Assembly (NCBI GenBank): GCA_028822695.1
Contig: JAPKDA010000002.1
Coordinates: 1 to 64,000 of the forward strand
Direction: 5' to 3'
DNA: 64,000 nt
Source: Akkermansiaceae bacterium
GTDB lineage: Bacteria > Verrucomicrobiota > Verrucomicrobiia > Verrucomicrobiales > Akkermansiaceae
In this document: positions 18,357 to 27,665 of the stretch, piece by piece
Numbering within the stretch: position 1 is the first letter of the stretch
Layout of the letters: every line of letters starts with the position of its first letter
Notes under the pieces: generated by a model
Database searches by the model: none
What the model was told of the DNA's origin: nothing
What the model saw: only the letters and a program-made list of their open reading frames with translations
Translations under genes and position numbers: made by a program

Positions 18357-18770
18357 TCAGATGAAATACATCGGTTCGGAGGCCTCGGAGGCGATGGCGT
18401 CGATGCTAATGGACTGGAGACGCTCGATGAGGCCGGTGGAAACCCCTTGCCAGACCTTGCTGACTGCAGGCCCTGATGGGCCGGGGGAGTCGGGAGGGAT
18501 TTCAACGAGGGCCGGTTCGATGGCCTTGACGATATCGAGGACGGTGATAGAGGCTGGGGCTCGAGAGAGGAGGTAGCCGCCTGCTTTGCCGCGTTTACTG
18601 GTCACCAGACCGGCGCGCTTCATTTCATTGAGGATCTGAACAAGGAAGCTGGGCGAAATTTCCTCACGTCGGGAAATATCTTCCAATTTCATTACGAATT
18701 TTTCATCGTATTGTCTGGTCAGACAGACTGCGGCGCGGCAGGCATAGTCCAATTTTTGAGAAACCCTCAC
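18357..18770 (-). CDS. Rrf2-family transcriptional regulator, possibly CymR-like
   Basis: About 137 residues from GTG 18770 ([14 protein letters not shown] after initiation). The winged helix is clear: [59 protein letters not shown]. The three-cysteine cluster of IscR is missing; the only cysteines are near the N-terminus, so an iron-sulfur cofactor is unlikely and the protein resembles the cysteine regulator CymR. It lies head-on between cysK and cysE on the opposite strand, with only 16 bases to the cysE start, which supports control of the neighbouring cys genes. Confidence 0.87.
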   Translation of the reverse strand: MRVSQKLDYACRAAVCLTRQYDEKFVMKLEDISRREEISPSFLVQILNEMKRAGLVTSKRGKAGGYLLSRAPASITVLDIVKAIEPALVEIPPDSPGPSGPAVSKVWQGVSTGLIERLQSISIDAIASEASEPMYFI

Positions 18771-18786
18771 GCAAAGAACAAAGCAT

Positions 18787-19629
18787 ATGAGTGAACAAAG
18801 TGCGAGCCCTGAGATCAATCGCCTCTGCGTGGATCATAAGATCGATTATCACGGTCTGTGGACCGATCTTCGATCGGAGGCAGAGGAGGTTGCGGCCAAG
18901 GAGCCGGAACTGCGTAGTCTGATGCAAGAAGTCATTCTTGATCAGGATTGCCTCGGTGGCGCCTTGGGCATGCGCTTGGCGCGGAAACTGGCGAGGGAGG
19001 ACATGCCCCGGGGTGAGTTGGCGCCGTTGTTAGCGGGCCTGTTGCGGGAGCATCCTGCGCTGACGATGAGTGCGGCGGCGGATTTAAGTGCGATCGTGGA
19101 ACGTGATCCAGCGGCGAGTTCTGCTCTGGAGCCGTTGATGTTCTACAAGGGATTTCTGGCGATCACGACTTATCGGATTTCGCATTACCTCTGGAGTCAT
19201 GAGCGTCGGCTATTGGCGCTCTACTTCCAAAGTCTGGCCAGCGAAGTGTTTGGAGTGGATATTCATCCGGCGGCGCAGATCGGATGTGGGATCTTGTTGG
19301 ATCACGCGACTAGTTTTGTGGTTGGTGAGACGGCCATCATCGAGGATGACGTTTCGATTTTGCACGAAGTGACGCTCGGAGGAACCGGCAAGGAAGCCGG
19401 GGCCCGACATCCGATTGTGCGCTCCGGTGTGTTGATCGGTGCGGGAGCGAAGATTCTCGGGCGCGTTGAGATCGGGCGGGGAGCGAAGATTGGCGCGGGG
19501 AGTGTGGTGTTGAAGGATGTTCCGCCGCACAAGACCGTGGCGGGAGTTCCAGCAGAAGTTGTTGGGGACAGTGCGGAGGAGAATCCGGCCCAAGCGATGG
19601 ATCAGAGCTTACATTGTTCCGGGTTGTAA
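18787..19629 (+). CDS. cysE: Serine O-acetyltransferase
   Basis: Acetylates serine with acetyl-CoA to make O-acetylserine, the substrate of CysK. The N-terminal helical domain ([22 protein letters not shown]-like [10 protein letters not shown]) is followed by left-handed beta-helix hexapeptides with the catalytic region [15 protein letters not shown] and [20 protein letters not shown], then [11 protein letters not shown] and the C-terminal GVPAEVVG. At 280 residues it is of the E. coli length class. Its start is 16 bases from the divergent regulator, so its promoter must lie inside the regulator's coding sequence. Confidence 0.94.
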   Translation: MSEQSASPEINRLCVDHKIDYHGLWTDLRSEAEEVAAKEPELRSLMQEVILDQDCLGGALGMRLARKLAREDMPRGELAPLLAGLLREHPALTMSAAADLSAIVERDPAASSALEPLMFYKGFLAITTYRISHYLWSHERRLLALYFQSLASEVFGVDIHPAAQIGCGILLDHATSFVVGETAIIEDDVSILHEVTLGGTGKEAGARHPIVRSGVLIGAGAKILGRVEIGRGAKIGAGSVVLKDVPPHKTVAGVPAEVVGDSAEENPAQAMDQSLHCSGL

Positions 19630-19635
19630 AGGCGC

Positions 19636-20181
19636 ATGCACCGGAACGAATTCATCCAGCAGCTTGAAGCCTATCGACAGCGTTGGGGTGAAGAGAAGGA
19701 GGTTTGCGATCAGTTCATCGAGTTTATCTCTGGGAATGCGGATTGCTTTGAGCGCAGCTTCAAGGAGGGGCATGTCACGGCATCGGCATGGGTGGTGAAT
19801 GGAGAGGGGAGTCATGTCTTATTGACTCATCACCGGAAGCTGAATCGTTGGTTACAGCTGGGTGGACACGTGGATGGGGAGTCCGATGTTCTCGAGGGAG
19901 CGCTACGGGAAGTGGAGGAGGAATCGGGTTTGACCGAAGTCAGGGTGTTGGGTGAGGGGATTTTTGATCTCGATATCCACCCGATTCCGGCGCGGGACGA
20001 TGAGCCGGAGCATATGCACTACGATGTGCGGTATCTCTGTCAGGCGACTGGTAACGAGGAGTTTGTCGTGAGTGACGAGTCCCATGACCTTGCCTGGGTC
20101 AAGATGGGGAAGGTCGTGAAGCTTGCGAACGAGGAGTCGATGTTGCGGATGGTGAGGAAGTGCGCTGGGAATTTCGGGTAG
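19636..20181 (+). CDS. Nudix hydrolase
   Basis: A 181-residue Nudix-fold pyrophosphohydrolase. The Nudix region reads LGGHVDGESDVLEGALREVE followed by EESGL, keeping the metal-binding REVEEE core; the upstream glutamate of the signature is shifted by one position. ASAWVVNGEGSHVLLTHHRK precedes it. It starts 7 bases after cysE and probably shares its transcript. Substrate unknown; a housekeeping role on a nucleoside diphosphate derivative is the family expectation. Confidence 0.85.
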   Translation: MHRNEFIQQLEAYRQRWGEEKEVCDQFIEFISGNADCFERSFKEGHVTASAWVVNGEGSHVLLTHHRKLNRWLQLGGHVDGESDVLEGALREVEEESGLTEVRVLGEGIFDLDIHPIPARDDEPEHMHYDVRYLCQATGNEEFVVSDESHDLAWVKMGKVVKLANEESMLRMVRKCAGNFG

Positions 20182-20211
20182 CTTCCAGTTGAAGTGGTCG
20201 CACCCTTGGGG

Positions 20212-20574
20212 TTACGCTTGGGTGAAGACGGCGAGCCAGACGGTGGGCTTTTCCAGGGTGGTCCAGTCGATGCGGTGGCGGCAGTGGGCGGGAAGGAGGA
20301 CGGAGTCGCCGGGGATGAGGTTGACGGGTTCTACGACATCTTCGATGCGGAGTCGGGCAGCTCCGGAGAGGATGAGGATCCATTCGTCTTCGTCCTGGTC
20401 GTACCAGAAGCCTTCGGGAGAGGCTTGTCCATGGGAGACGATGCGCTCGATGCGAACGCTGCCGTCGCCGAGTTGGCAAACTTCGGCGAACTGCTCCTCG
20501 GAGAGGTCTTCGGGAAGGTCGTCGAGGAGATTGCCGAGGGCGCGTGGAGCGCTGTCTGGAGAATTTGGAGGCAT
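20212..20574 (-). CDS. Cupin-domain protein
   Basis: A 120-residue single cupin barrel. Cupin motif 1 is degenerate (SPEGFWYDQDEDEWILILSG) and motif 2 is PGDSVLLPAHCRHRI, so metal binding by the usual His/Glu set is partly preserved. It starts one base before the stop of the large VWA protein, so it is the last gene of the leftward membrane block. No substrate is apparent. Confidence 0.8.
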   Translation of the reverse strand: MPPNSPDSAPRALGNLLDDLPEDLSEEQFAEVCQLGDGSVRIERIVSHGQASPEGFWYDQDEDEWILILSGAARLRIEDVVEPVNLIPGDSVLLPAHCRHRIDWTTLEKPTVWLAVFTQA

Positions 20575-23328
20575 TTAGCGGCGGCGTTTGGCTCGTTCGA
20601 AACGGGATTTCCGTTTTACTTCGGTCTCTCCCGGGTCGGGTGGGGGGAGTTGCTCGGGAGGAGAGGCTGTCGATGGTTTTTCGGGCTCCGCGGTGGAGGA
20701 TGATTTGGTGATCGATGGTCTCTCGACGGGGATGTCGAATTCGTCCGGGGCGGCGGAGGCAGTTCGCAGTTTCCGCTGAGGCAGGGAGAACTTCGGGAGG
20801 CTCCAGCCCATGCGGGAGATGAGGGCATCGAAGAGGATGAGGGAGAGGATGGCGATGAAGAGGGGGAGGCGCAGGTCGGTGGAGTGGATGGCGGGGGGGC
20901 GGAGCCAGGCCGTTTCGAGATTTAGGAGTTCGCGCCCGCCGCTGATGCGGGAGACCGAGCGGAGTTCGGCGAGGCGATCGGGATCGAAGGTCCATTCGGC
21001 CGAGGCCCCGACGACGATGGGGCCGAAGGGGATGCCGTGGGGGCCGGCTTGGACGGCACCGCGAACGACGACGCCCTCATCGAGTTCGCGGCTCACGGAG
21101 AAGTGGCCGGGGGCGACGCGCTTCCAGGCGACCTCATAGGGGCCGGCTCCACTGGATTCTTCGAGGAGTTTGATGCGTGGTGGGTCGTTGGCGAAGCGCT
21201 GGGACCACTCGTCGGTGTCGTAGAGGAGGTCGATGGTGAGTCGGGTGCCTTCGATACGGTGGCGGAGGCCCAGGCCCGGAGGTAAGTCCTCTCCCATCAG
21301 CCATCTGCCGAGGGTTTGCACGAAATTACCGTAACCGGGCCAAGCGCGGATTTGTTCGGAGTATTCGCCTCCCAGGGGGAAGGAAACCGCTGCGGTACGA
21401 CCGATGCCGCGGCGGGTGTGGGCGACGAGGGGGGCGAGGTATTCATCTTGGGAGACGAGGGAGGCAGTGGCATCCTCGCGGGTGTAAGAGAGGTTGTATC
21501 CGTCGACTGTAGGAAGCCAGTCGAAGGCTTTGGAAGAGATCTCCGACCACTGGCCGGTGGGTTTGGCGGCGATGGGGTCCTTGATGAAGGCGGAGCGGGC
21601 GACGGTGACGGTTTCCTGGGCGAAGAGCTTGGGGATGTCGAGGGGCTTGTCGGTGAAGAACATCCGGCCATTGCCGAGCTTGGCGATGTCCTCGAGGAGT
21701 TTGGCGTCTGGATCAGCCTTGGTGCCGAGGCCGATGACTGAGACGGTGCCGCCGTTTGCGGTGATGTCGGCGAGGAGTTTTTTATAGGCGCCGGGTTCCT
21801 CGGAGTCGGCTGCGTCGGAAAAGAGGATGATGTGGCGGGTGCCGATGTCGGACTTCTTGAGCCCGTCCCAGGCTTCTTTGAGTCCGCGATAGACGTAGAT
21901 CCCGCCGCCGCCGGAGCGAACCTTGCGGACTTTGGACATGAGTTGCTTCTTCTTGTTTCCGATGGGGGCGAGTTTGATGATGGTGTGTGGTTCGCTGTCG
22001 ACGGCGTAGACACTGACCTGATCCATGGCGCCGAGAAGTTCGATAGCTTTGGCTGCTCCAGCGTTGGCGAGGTCCATTTTGGTCATCCCTTTTCCTCCCG
22101 CGGCACCGGGGACGCCCATGCCCATCGATCCGGAGCGGTCCATGACGATGGACATGGCCACGGAGAGCTTCCGGTGTTCGGATTTGAGTTCCATGGAGAT
22201 GGGGAGGAGGGCGTCGACGCTGCTTTGGAAGTAGCCGCCCGAGCCGAAGGATTGTTTGCCGCCCGCCATCATAAAGCCGCCGCCTTGTTCACGGACGTAG
22301 AAGCTGATCGCGTCGAGGAAGTCTCCGGGCATTTCGAAAGCAGGGACGTTGTTGATGATCACGGCGCGGGTTCCCCCGAGTTGTCCGACGCGGAGGGTGG
22401 TGGAGTCGGTGACGGTCTCTACGGTGAAACCTTGATTGGCCAAGGCGGTGGCGACCGGGTCGTCGGTGTATTTGGTGACGAGGAGGATGCGTGGGCCACC
22501 GGTGACTTCGATCCATCGTTCGGCGCGATTGTTTCCGGGATGGGCGTCTTCTTCGGGGATGATCTCGGCGGTGTAATGGTAGGAGCCGACGTTGCTGATG
22601 CGGTCGGTGAATTCAACTTTGGCGACGCCATCGACGATCTCGACGGTGGTGCCATCGGGAGTGAGTGGTTGACCATCGCGGTAGATGCGCAGGGGGACGG
22701 AGGTGTCCTTGAAGCCGCGGACGGCGACCCCGATGACGAAGGGTTCGCTGATCTGGGTGCGGACGGGGAGTTCGAGGCGGGCGAGGTTGAAGTCGTCGGT
22801 GGTGTCCTCGCGGATGAGGCGGTAGTCGAGGGGGATTCCGCGGGCTTTGAGTTTGGATGCCGCCTCGGTGAGTGGTTCGGTGGAGAATCCGTCGCTGAAG
22901 ACGAGAACGCGTGCGGGGCGTTTCGAGTCGGCGAGGGCGAGGATGTTCTGGATGGCGAGGTTGGTGCGGGTGAGTTTGCGGTTTCCGGTGAAGAGGGCGT
23001 TCTCCGATTGTTCCTGCTCGAGAACTTCCGCAGCGTAGTCGACGAAGTAGAGGTTGTCCTTCCGGCTTGGTTTGGCGCTTTGGAGCAGGCGTTGCCACTC
23101 CGGGAGGCCTCTGTCGACGAGGTCCTCGGTGGATTCAGAACGATCGAGGAGGACCCAGAGGTCGAGGCTGTTCTCGTTGCGCGTGAGGTGGGGGTCGGCG
23201 AGGAGGATGGTGATGGTCGCGAGGAGGAGAATGCGGAGTGGACGCCAGAGACGCAGGCGGGGGATGAACCAGCCGAAGAAGAGGAAGACGGCGAGGAGGA
23301 AGAACCATTCTGGAGCTTGGAAGGACAA
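20575..23328 (-). CDS. Large VWA-domain membrane protein
   Basis: A 917-residue protein with two N-terminal membrane helices (FFLLAVFLFFGWFIPRL, LRILLLATITILLADP), a first von Willebrand-like domain beginning WVLLDRSESTEDL, a glutamine-amidotransferase-like segment (RAVIINNVPAFEMPG) and a second VWA domain with an intact MIDAS motif, DRSGSMGMG. A C-terminal helix (LPLFIAILSLILFDALI) and a disordered, basic tail follow. This resembles the big VWA proteins found beside MoxR and BatA in Verrucomicrobia and Planctomycetes. The central domains should face the periplasm and bind partners through Mg2+. Third-last to be translated in the block, ending at the cupin. Confidence 0.85.
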   Translation of the reverse strand: MSFQAPEWFFLLAVFLFFGWFIPRLRLWRPLRILLLATITILLADPHLTRNENSLDLWVLLDRSESTEDLVDRGLPEWQRLLQSAKPSRKDNLYFVDYAAEVLEQEQSENALFTGNRKLTRTNLAIQNILALADSKRPARVLVFSDGFSTEPLTEAASKLKARGIPLDYRLIREDTTDDFNLARLELPVRTQISEPFVIGVAVRGFKDTSVPLRIYRDGQPLTPDGTTVEIVDGVAKVEFTDRISNVGSYHYTAEIIPEEDAHPGNNRAERWIEVTGGPRILLVTKYTDDPVATALANQGFTVETVTDSTTLRVGQLGGTRAVIINNVPAFEMPGDFLDAISFYVREQGGGFMMAGGKQSFGSGGYFQSSVDALLPISMELKSEHRKLSVAMSIVMDRSGSMGMGVPGAAGGKGMTKMDLANAGAAKAIELLGAMDQVSVYAVDSEPHTIIKLAPIGNKKKQLMSKVRKVRSGGGGIYVYRGLKEAWDGLKKSDIGTRHIILFSDAADSEEPGAYKKLLADITANGGTVSVIGLGTKADPDAKLLEDIAKLGNGRMFFTDKPLDIPKLFAQETVTVARSAFIKDPIAAKPTGQWSEISSKAFDWLPTVDGYNLSYTREDATASLVSQDEYLAPLVAHTRRGIGRTAAVSFPLGGEYSEQIRAWPGYGNFVQTLGRWLMGEDLPPGLGLRHRIEGTRLTIDLLYDTDEWSQRFANDPPRIKLLEESSGAGPYEVAWKRVAPGHFSVSRELDEGVVVRGAVQAGPHGIPFGPIVVGASAEWTFDPDRLAELRSVSRISGGRELLNLETAWLRPPAIHSTDLRLPLFIAILSLILFDALISRMGWSLPKFSLPQRKLRTASAAPDEFDIPVERPSITKSSSTAEPEKPSTASPPEQLPPPDPGETEVKRKSRFERAKRRR

Positions 23329-23330
23329 AT

Positions 23331-23363
23331 CAGTGTTCAGAGGTCAGTGTTCAGAGGTCAGTG
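23331..23363. repeat. 14-bp tandem repeat between the two VWA genes
   Basis: CAGTGTTCAGAGGT occurs twice head to tail, followed by a partial third unit CAGTG, within the 95-base spacer that separates two otherwise tightly packed genes. No terminator shape or start signal is evident. Confidence 0.8.
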
Positions 23364-23423
23364 GGAGGAAGACGGAGAGTGGAGTGTGGCTATCGCCGGG
23401 GGTTTTGATGGCGACGGAGACAG

Positions 23424-25289
23424 TCACCTTACTGGGGTTGGGGTTGCTTGGTCTTCGTCTTTGGGGCGTTCTTTGGTGAAATACCAGGCGAGGACGAGGG
23501 CGATGAGGACGAGGAAGACCCAGATGCGCCAGAGGTGGTCTTGGCGGGTGTGGAGGTCGACTGCTTCACCGGTGATGGCGGAGACGTTGTCTTGGGAGGT
23601 GCAGGAGCGTAGGTCGGCTTCGCGGGTATCGGCGAAGTGTGCGGCGGAACGGAGGAGGAGTTGTTCGCCTTGGCGGATGGTGAAGAAGCCCGGGGTGGCT
23701 GGTGCCCGGAGATCTTTGGCGCGGTCGATGTTGATGACTTTTTGATCACTCTCTTTGCCGTCTGGTCCGAAGGAAGTGAAGACAAGGGGGTCGGCTTCGG
23801 GTCCTTGATGGGCGGAGACGGAGATCGCTTGCCCGGTCTCGGTGTTGCGTGACTCCGGCGCAATTTTTTGATCGCGGAGGTTTTCGCAGAAGCGATGAAG
23901 AAGGACGACGGTGGCGGGGAGCTTGAAGGCGTTGGAGAGGGTTGGATCGAAGTTGAGGATGAGCTGGGAGATTCGTCGGGCGGCGCTGGAGATGATGGCG
24001 CCATCAGGTCCCTTTTCTTCATCGAAGACGGTGGTGTCGCGCAGGGCAATGAGGGGTCGATTGCCTTGCCAGAGGAGGACCTCGTCCGCTTCGGTGAGCC
24101 CGAGTTCGATGGACTCGCGGACGAGGAGGGACTGCCAGTTGAGGCCATCCATGAGAGGGTGTTTTTCCGCGACGATTCCTCCGCGGAGGTAGCGGCGGCT
24201 CTGGGTGGTTTCGTCGACCACGACGATGCTATCGGCGGAAGGGAGTTCCGGTGAGAGGGGGTCGTAGGAGACGAGAGAGATGTCGGCTTCGGAGGAATCG
24301 TTGACGAAGGCGACGTTGGGGAAGCTGTTGGAGAGGCGGGCGTTGAAATTTGCAAATTTCGGTGCGGTGTTGGACCAGATGTTGAGGTCTTTGGGGGCGG
24401 GGCGGACGAGGGGGAGTTGGTCGTCGAGGGGGAAGCTGTCTTCGTTGAGGAGGACGCGGAGTCGGTCGGTGCCGTTCGGGAAGCTGGAGGCGATGGTGCT
24501 CATGCCTCCCGATGAAATGGTAAGCTGGGTTGGCTTGCTGAGGCTGCCGTCGGCGAATTCGACTTGCCAGGTGCGGGTGAGTTCCTTGTCGGAGTAGTTT
24601 CGGATGACGGCCTTCCAGACGAGTTTCTCGTCGCTGGTGTCAAAGGAGACGCCGGTGAAGCCGCAGTTGGGGAGGGTTTCGCCGATGGCGAGGACTTGGG
24701 CATCGAAGGGGAGGCTCTCGACGGGGCTGTCGGTGATGTAGACGAGGATGCCCTCGCGATTGACCCGGCTTCGGGCGAGGCGGAGGGCGCTGGTAGGATC
24801 GATGGCGCCGGCGGCTGGAGCCCAGTTCTCGACTGCGGCGACGGCTTCCTCGACACTGTCGCCGGCATAGATGGTCGGTTTGTCGGGGTCGCTTTCGAAG
24901 ATGTAGAGCTGAAGATTTGACGCGGTGCCGCGGAGGTCGGGGAGTTTGTTGTTGAGGCCCTCCTTGAGCGATTCCTTGAAGACGGTCATCGAGGCGGAGC
25001 TGTCGAGGATGACGGCGACTTGCTGGGTGGAAGCTGGTTTGACGTAGCGAGGTTCAACCAGCAGCCAGGTGAGGAGGGTGACCATCAGGAGTTGCAGCCA
25101 GAGAGGGATGGAATTTGTGATTCGATCGAAGCGACGGCCGCTGACCGATTCGCGTTGAGTTTGCGACAGCAGGAAGAGTGTGCTAAGGGGGATGATACGG
25201 GCTTGGCGTTGGAGGAAGTGGATGAGGATCACCGCGGGGATCCCGAAGAGGGCCCAGAATCCGAGGGGGTTGGTGATGACGAGGTTCAT
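23424..25289 (-). CDS. BatA-like VWA membrane protein
   Basis: A 621-residue protein whose N-terminus matches the BatA type: LGFWALFGIPAVILIHFLQR, then a second helix (WLQLLMVTLLTWLLVEP) and a VWA domain with a MIDAS-like DSSASMTVF. A long extracytoplasmic region follows and a final helix (IWVFLVLIALVLAWYF) ends near the C-terminus. Its start overlaps the end of the DUF58 gene by 4 bases. It probably presents the VWA domain at the membrane as an adaptor for the MoxR ATPase; client proteins are unknown. Confidence 0.86.
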   Translation of the reverse strand: MNLVITNPLGFWALFGIPAVILIHFLQRQARIIPLSTLFLLSQTQRESVSGRRFDRITNSIPLWLQLLMVTLLTWLLVEPRYVKPASTQQVAVILDSSASMTVFKESLKEGLNNKLPDLRGTASNLQLYIFESDPDKPTIYAGDSVEEAVAAVENWAPAAGAIDPTSALRLARSRVNREGILVYITDSPVESLPFDAQVLAIGETLPNCGFTGVSFDTSDEKLVWKAVIRNYSDKELTRTWQVEFADGSLSKPTQLTISSGGMSTIASSFPNGTDRLRVLLNEDSFPLDDQLPLVRPAPKDLNIWSNTAPKFANFNARLSNSFPNVAFVNDSSEADISLVSYDPLSPELPSADSIVVVDETTQSRRYLRGGIVAEKHPLMDGLNWQSLLVRESIELGLTEADEVLLWQGNRPLIALRDTTVFDEEKGPDGAIISSAARRISQLILNFDPTLSNAFKLPATVVLLHRFCENLRDQKIAPESRNTETGQAISVSAHQGPEADPLVFTSFGPDGKESDQKVINIDRAKDLRAPATPGFFTIRQGEQLLLRSAAHFADTREADLRSCTSQDNVSAITGEAVDLHTRQDHLWRIWVFLVLIALVLAWYFTKERPKDEDQATPTPVR

Positions 25290-26182
25290 CCGTTGGTTAT
25301 TTCGAGAGCTCCGGCTCTCACGGCTTCGGCGTGCAGGGCGGTCTCCAGATCGAGATCGGCCCCGACACGGGCGAGGGCGGCATTATAGCGTTGGGTGGAG
25401 GTTTTCCAGATGGAGAAATGGTTCGAGTAGGCCTTTTTATATCGGGCGAGGACGGCGGGCTCGATCCGGTGCGGGTGGCGGGAGCCAAGTTCGGGATCGA
25501 TGAATTCGTAGTTGCCGTGCCAATCGGGGTTGGATTCGGCGAGAGTGAATGGCGCAAAGATAACCGGACTGCCTTGGCGCTGTCCGAGAAAGCGGATGAT
25601 GTGGTTGGGGTCGGCGGTGAAGAGAAGGTCGGAGAGGAGGACGCGAAAGGCGTTGGGGCGGAAGGGGATTTTTTCCAGAGAGGGAGGGGAGGCGGAGTCC
25701 TCGCCCTGCAGGCGCTGGGCGTCTTCCCACCAGCGGTGGGTGTGGACTGCTTCGTAGGGGATGGGGCGCATGTTTCCGGCGACGATGAGATAGATGCGGA
25801 GTGCGGCGCCAGCGCGGGAGGCGCTCTCGGCGAGGAAGTAGAACAGCTCGCAGGAGCGCTGAGCTTTCTTGCGCTCAAAGAACATGGAGGCCGAGGTATC
25901 GAAGACGAGGTCGATGACCGGGCGGACTTCCTCTCGGTAGAGTTTCATCGTGTAGTTACCAGTCCGGGCGTAGGCCTGCCAGTTGATGTGTCGAGGATCG
26001 TCGCCGGGGACGTAGGTCCGTTGGTCCTGGAAATCGAGGGAGGAGCCGACGCCAGCACCGAGGAATTCGCCGGCTTGTCCTTTCCAGACTCGGGAGCGTA
26101 GGGGCAGGCGCAGCTTCTCGGCGCAGATCGAGGCCGAGGTGAATGCTTTTTTCAGATTATCAGGCGACATCATCGATTCCAT
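25286..26182 (-). CDS. DUF58 protein (MoxR partner)
   Basis: A 298-residue cytosolic member of DUF58, typified by RTYVPGDDPRHINWQAYART and the VWA-like FDTSASMFFER. DUF58 proteins nearly always accompany MoxR ATPases and are thought to link them to substrates. Two other starts, ATG 26173 and ATG 26170 (MSPDNLKK), are equally possible. The gene overlaps the ABC permease upstream and the BatA-like gene downstream, so translation is probably coupled across all three. Confidence 0.9.
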   Translation of the reverse strand: MESMMSPDNLKKAFTSASICAEKLRLPLRSRVWKGQAGEFLGAGVGSSLDFQDQRTYVPGDDPRHINWQAYARTGNYTMKLYREEVRPVIDLVFDTSASMFFERKKAQRSCELFYFLAESASRAGAALRIYLIVAGNMRPIPYEAVHTHRWWEDAQRLQGEDSASPPSLEKIPFRPNAFRVLLSDLLFTADPNHIIRFLGQRQGSPVIFAPFTLAESNPDWHGNYEFIDPELGSRHPHRIEPAVLARYKKAYSNHFSIWKTSTQRYNAALARVGADLDLETALHAEAVRAGALEITNG

Positions 26183-27665
26183 CCTCCCGGTTGAGTTGAT
26201 TCGTCTCGAGGCGTTGTATGCGCTTCATGAAAGGCAGGGCGCCGGCGAGGACGATGAGGTAGTAGAGCCCCGCGATGGTCCAGGAGACGAAGGTGATGCC
26301 GACCTTGTTGTTTTCATTCCAAAGAGCATCGGTGACCGGCAGGAGAACAGCGGGCACCGGAGTGAAGATCCAGAGGAGGGTTTGGTCGGAGATGTAGCCG
26401 AAGAATGCGGAGAGAATGACGGCGAGAAGAAAGGCGATGATTTGCAGAGAAATATACAGTGCGAATCGTTGGCGGGTTTTTCGTGCAAAGAGTTGAATCA
26501 TCGCGGCCGGAAAGACCATGATGCCGACGGCTGTGCCGAATAGGGTCCAGGTGCGGAGATCAGGTCCTTGAAAACGGCTCTGGAGGACGAGGAAGAAGGC
26601 GAGAAGGGCGGAGAGGAAGGCGAAGAAGAAGGTGCCCGAGGCGTGTCCGGGGTAGAGGAAGCGACCGATCAGGCGACCCATCACGCCGAAGCGCAGGAAG
26701 GGGCGGCAGACGATGCGCGGGAAGTCGGAACTTTCGGTGAAGATGTCGAGGGAGATGAGGCCCATGACGACAAGTGCGGCGAGGAGGGCGATTTCGGGAT
26801 CCATGGCTTGGAGGATCCAGTAGGAGAGCATCAGCACGGCAAGACCGATGAGGCGTTTGCGGGTGGCACGGTTCTCTGCGGCGGGAGCGATCATGCTGGC
26901 TCCCATATCGAGGAAGTAATATCCCATGTAGAGGGTGAGAGCGAGAAAGCCGATGGCTCCGAGGAATTCGTGAGAGGATGGGGAGAGGTAAGCGACGAAT
27001 CTGTAGAGTTCGGGGGTGAGTCCCCAGAGGACGAACCCGGCCATGATGATGGATCCGAGAATGGGGAGCATGCCTCGAATGATGACGCTGGGGACGGCGG
27101 AGAGGCCGACTGTGAATGCGGTGAGCGCTCCGGAGATGAAGAAGATATAGAGCATCAGGAAAAGCTCCGAGAAGAGCTGCATGCCGCCGAAGAAGTACCG
27201 CAGGATGAGGTAGGGAAGGATGGCGAGGAGGATGAGGATCGATTGGCTGACGATGGCGAGCCATTTGCCCCAGACGATGCGCCAGGCGCTGAGGCGGGTG
27301 AGGACCATGAGGTCGATGGTGTTCTGTTTGATCTCCATGGAGATCGCCGAAATGCCCCGGAGCGGTTGGATGACGAGCAAGGCGAGAGAGAAGAAGCAGA
27401 AGACGATTTGAGAGACCATGTCGCCGGCACCATCGGAGGATGAGGAGCTTGTGGCGGCCCCTGCGGTCATCAGGACGAGGGCGAGGAGCCCCTGCAGGAC
27501 CAGGAAGAGGATGACGAAGGTGTAGGTGCGGAGTCCCTGGCGGAGCTCCTTGACGAGCATGGGGCTGATGCCGTCGGGAAAATCGTTGATGCGCTCCATC
27601 GGCGGAGGCGGGAGCTCGGGAGGGAGGGCCGGGTCCGGCATGAGAGCTGGGCTGGCGTCATCCAT
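26160..27665 (-). CDS. ABC-2-type transporter permease
   Basis: A 501-residue integral membrane protein with about ten predicted helices, for example TFVILFLVLQGLLALVLM, SILILLAILPYLILRYFF and AILALLAALV-type stretches. The proline-rich N-terminus is cytosolic, followed by PMLVKELRQGLRTYTF, a typical coupling segment of ABC-2 exporters, and a second, ISMEIKQNTIDLMVLTRLSA. It overlaps the ATPase gene by 8 bases and forms the exporter pair of the block. Substrate unknown; gliding/GldFG-like and Na+ exporters share this fold. Confidence 0.85.
   Translation of the reverse strand: MDDASPALMPDPALPPELPPPPMERINDFPDGISPMLVKELRQGLRTYTFVILFLVLQGLLALVLMTAGAATSSSSSDGAGDMVSQIVFCFFSLALLVIQPLRGISAISMEIKQNTIDLMVLTRLSAWRIVWGKWLAIVSQSILILLAILPYLILRYFFGGMQLFSELFLMLYIFFISGALTAFTVGLSAVPSVIIRGMLPILGSIIMAGFVLWGLTPELYRFVAYLSPSSHEFLGAIGFLALTLYMGYYFLDMGASMIAPAAENRATRKRLIGLAVLMLSYWILQAMDPEIALLAALVVMGLISLDIFTESSDFPRIVCRPFLRFGVMGRLIGRFLYPGHASGTFFFAFLSALLAFFLVLQSRFQGPDLRTWTLFGTAVGIMVFPAAMIQLFARKTRQRFALYISLQIIAFLLAVILSAFFGYISDQTLLWIFTPVPAVLLPVTDALWNENNKVGITFVSWTIAGLYYLIVLAGALPFMKRIQRLETNQLNREDGIDDVA

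Noticed and set aside
18712-18725. TGTCTG-GT-CAGACA as an Rrf2 operator
   Set aside because: It lies in coding sequence and has short arms, so chance is likely; kept only as a note under the cysE finding.
21832-23745. Very long plus-strand open frame (637 codons) opposite the VWA genes
   Set aside because: It is antisense to a clear VWA gene, rich in Gly/Glu/Asp/Val as expected from reversed GC-rich codons, and shows no motif.
26568-27443. 291-codon plus-strand frame opposite the ABC permease
   Set aside because: Mirror of a real membrane protein; its Glu/Asp-rich composition is the complement of hydrophobic codons.
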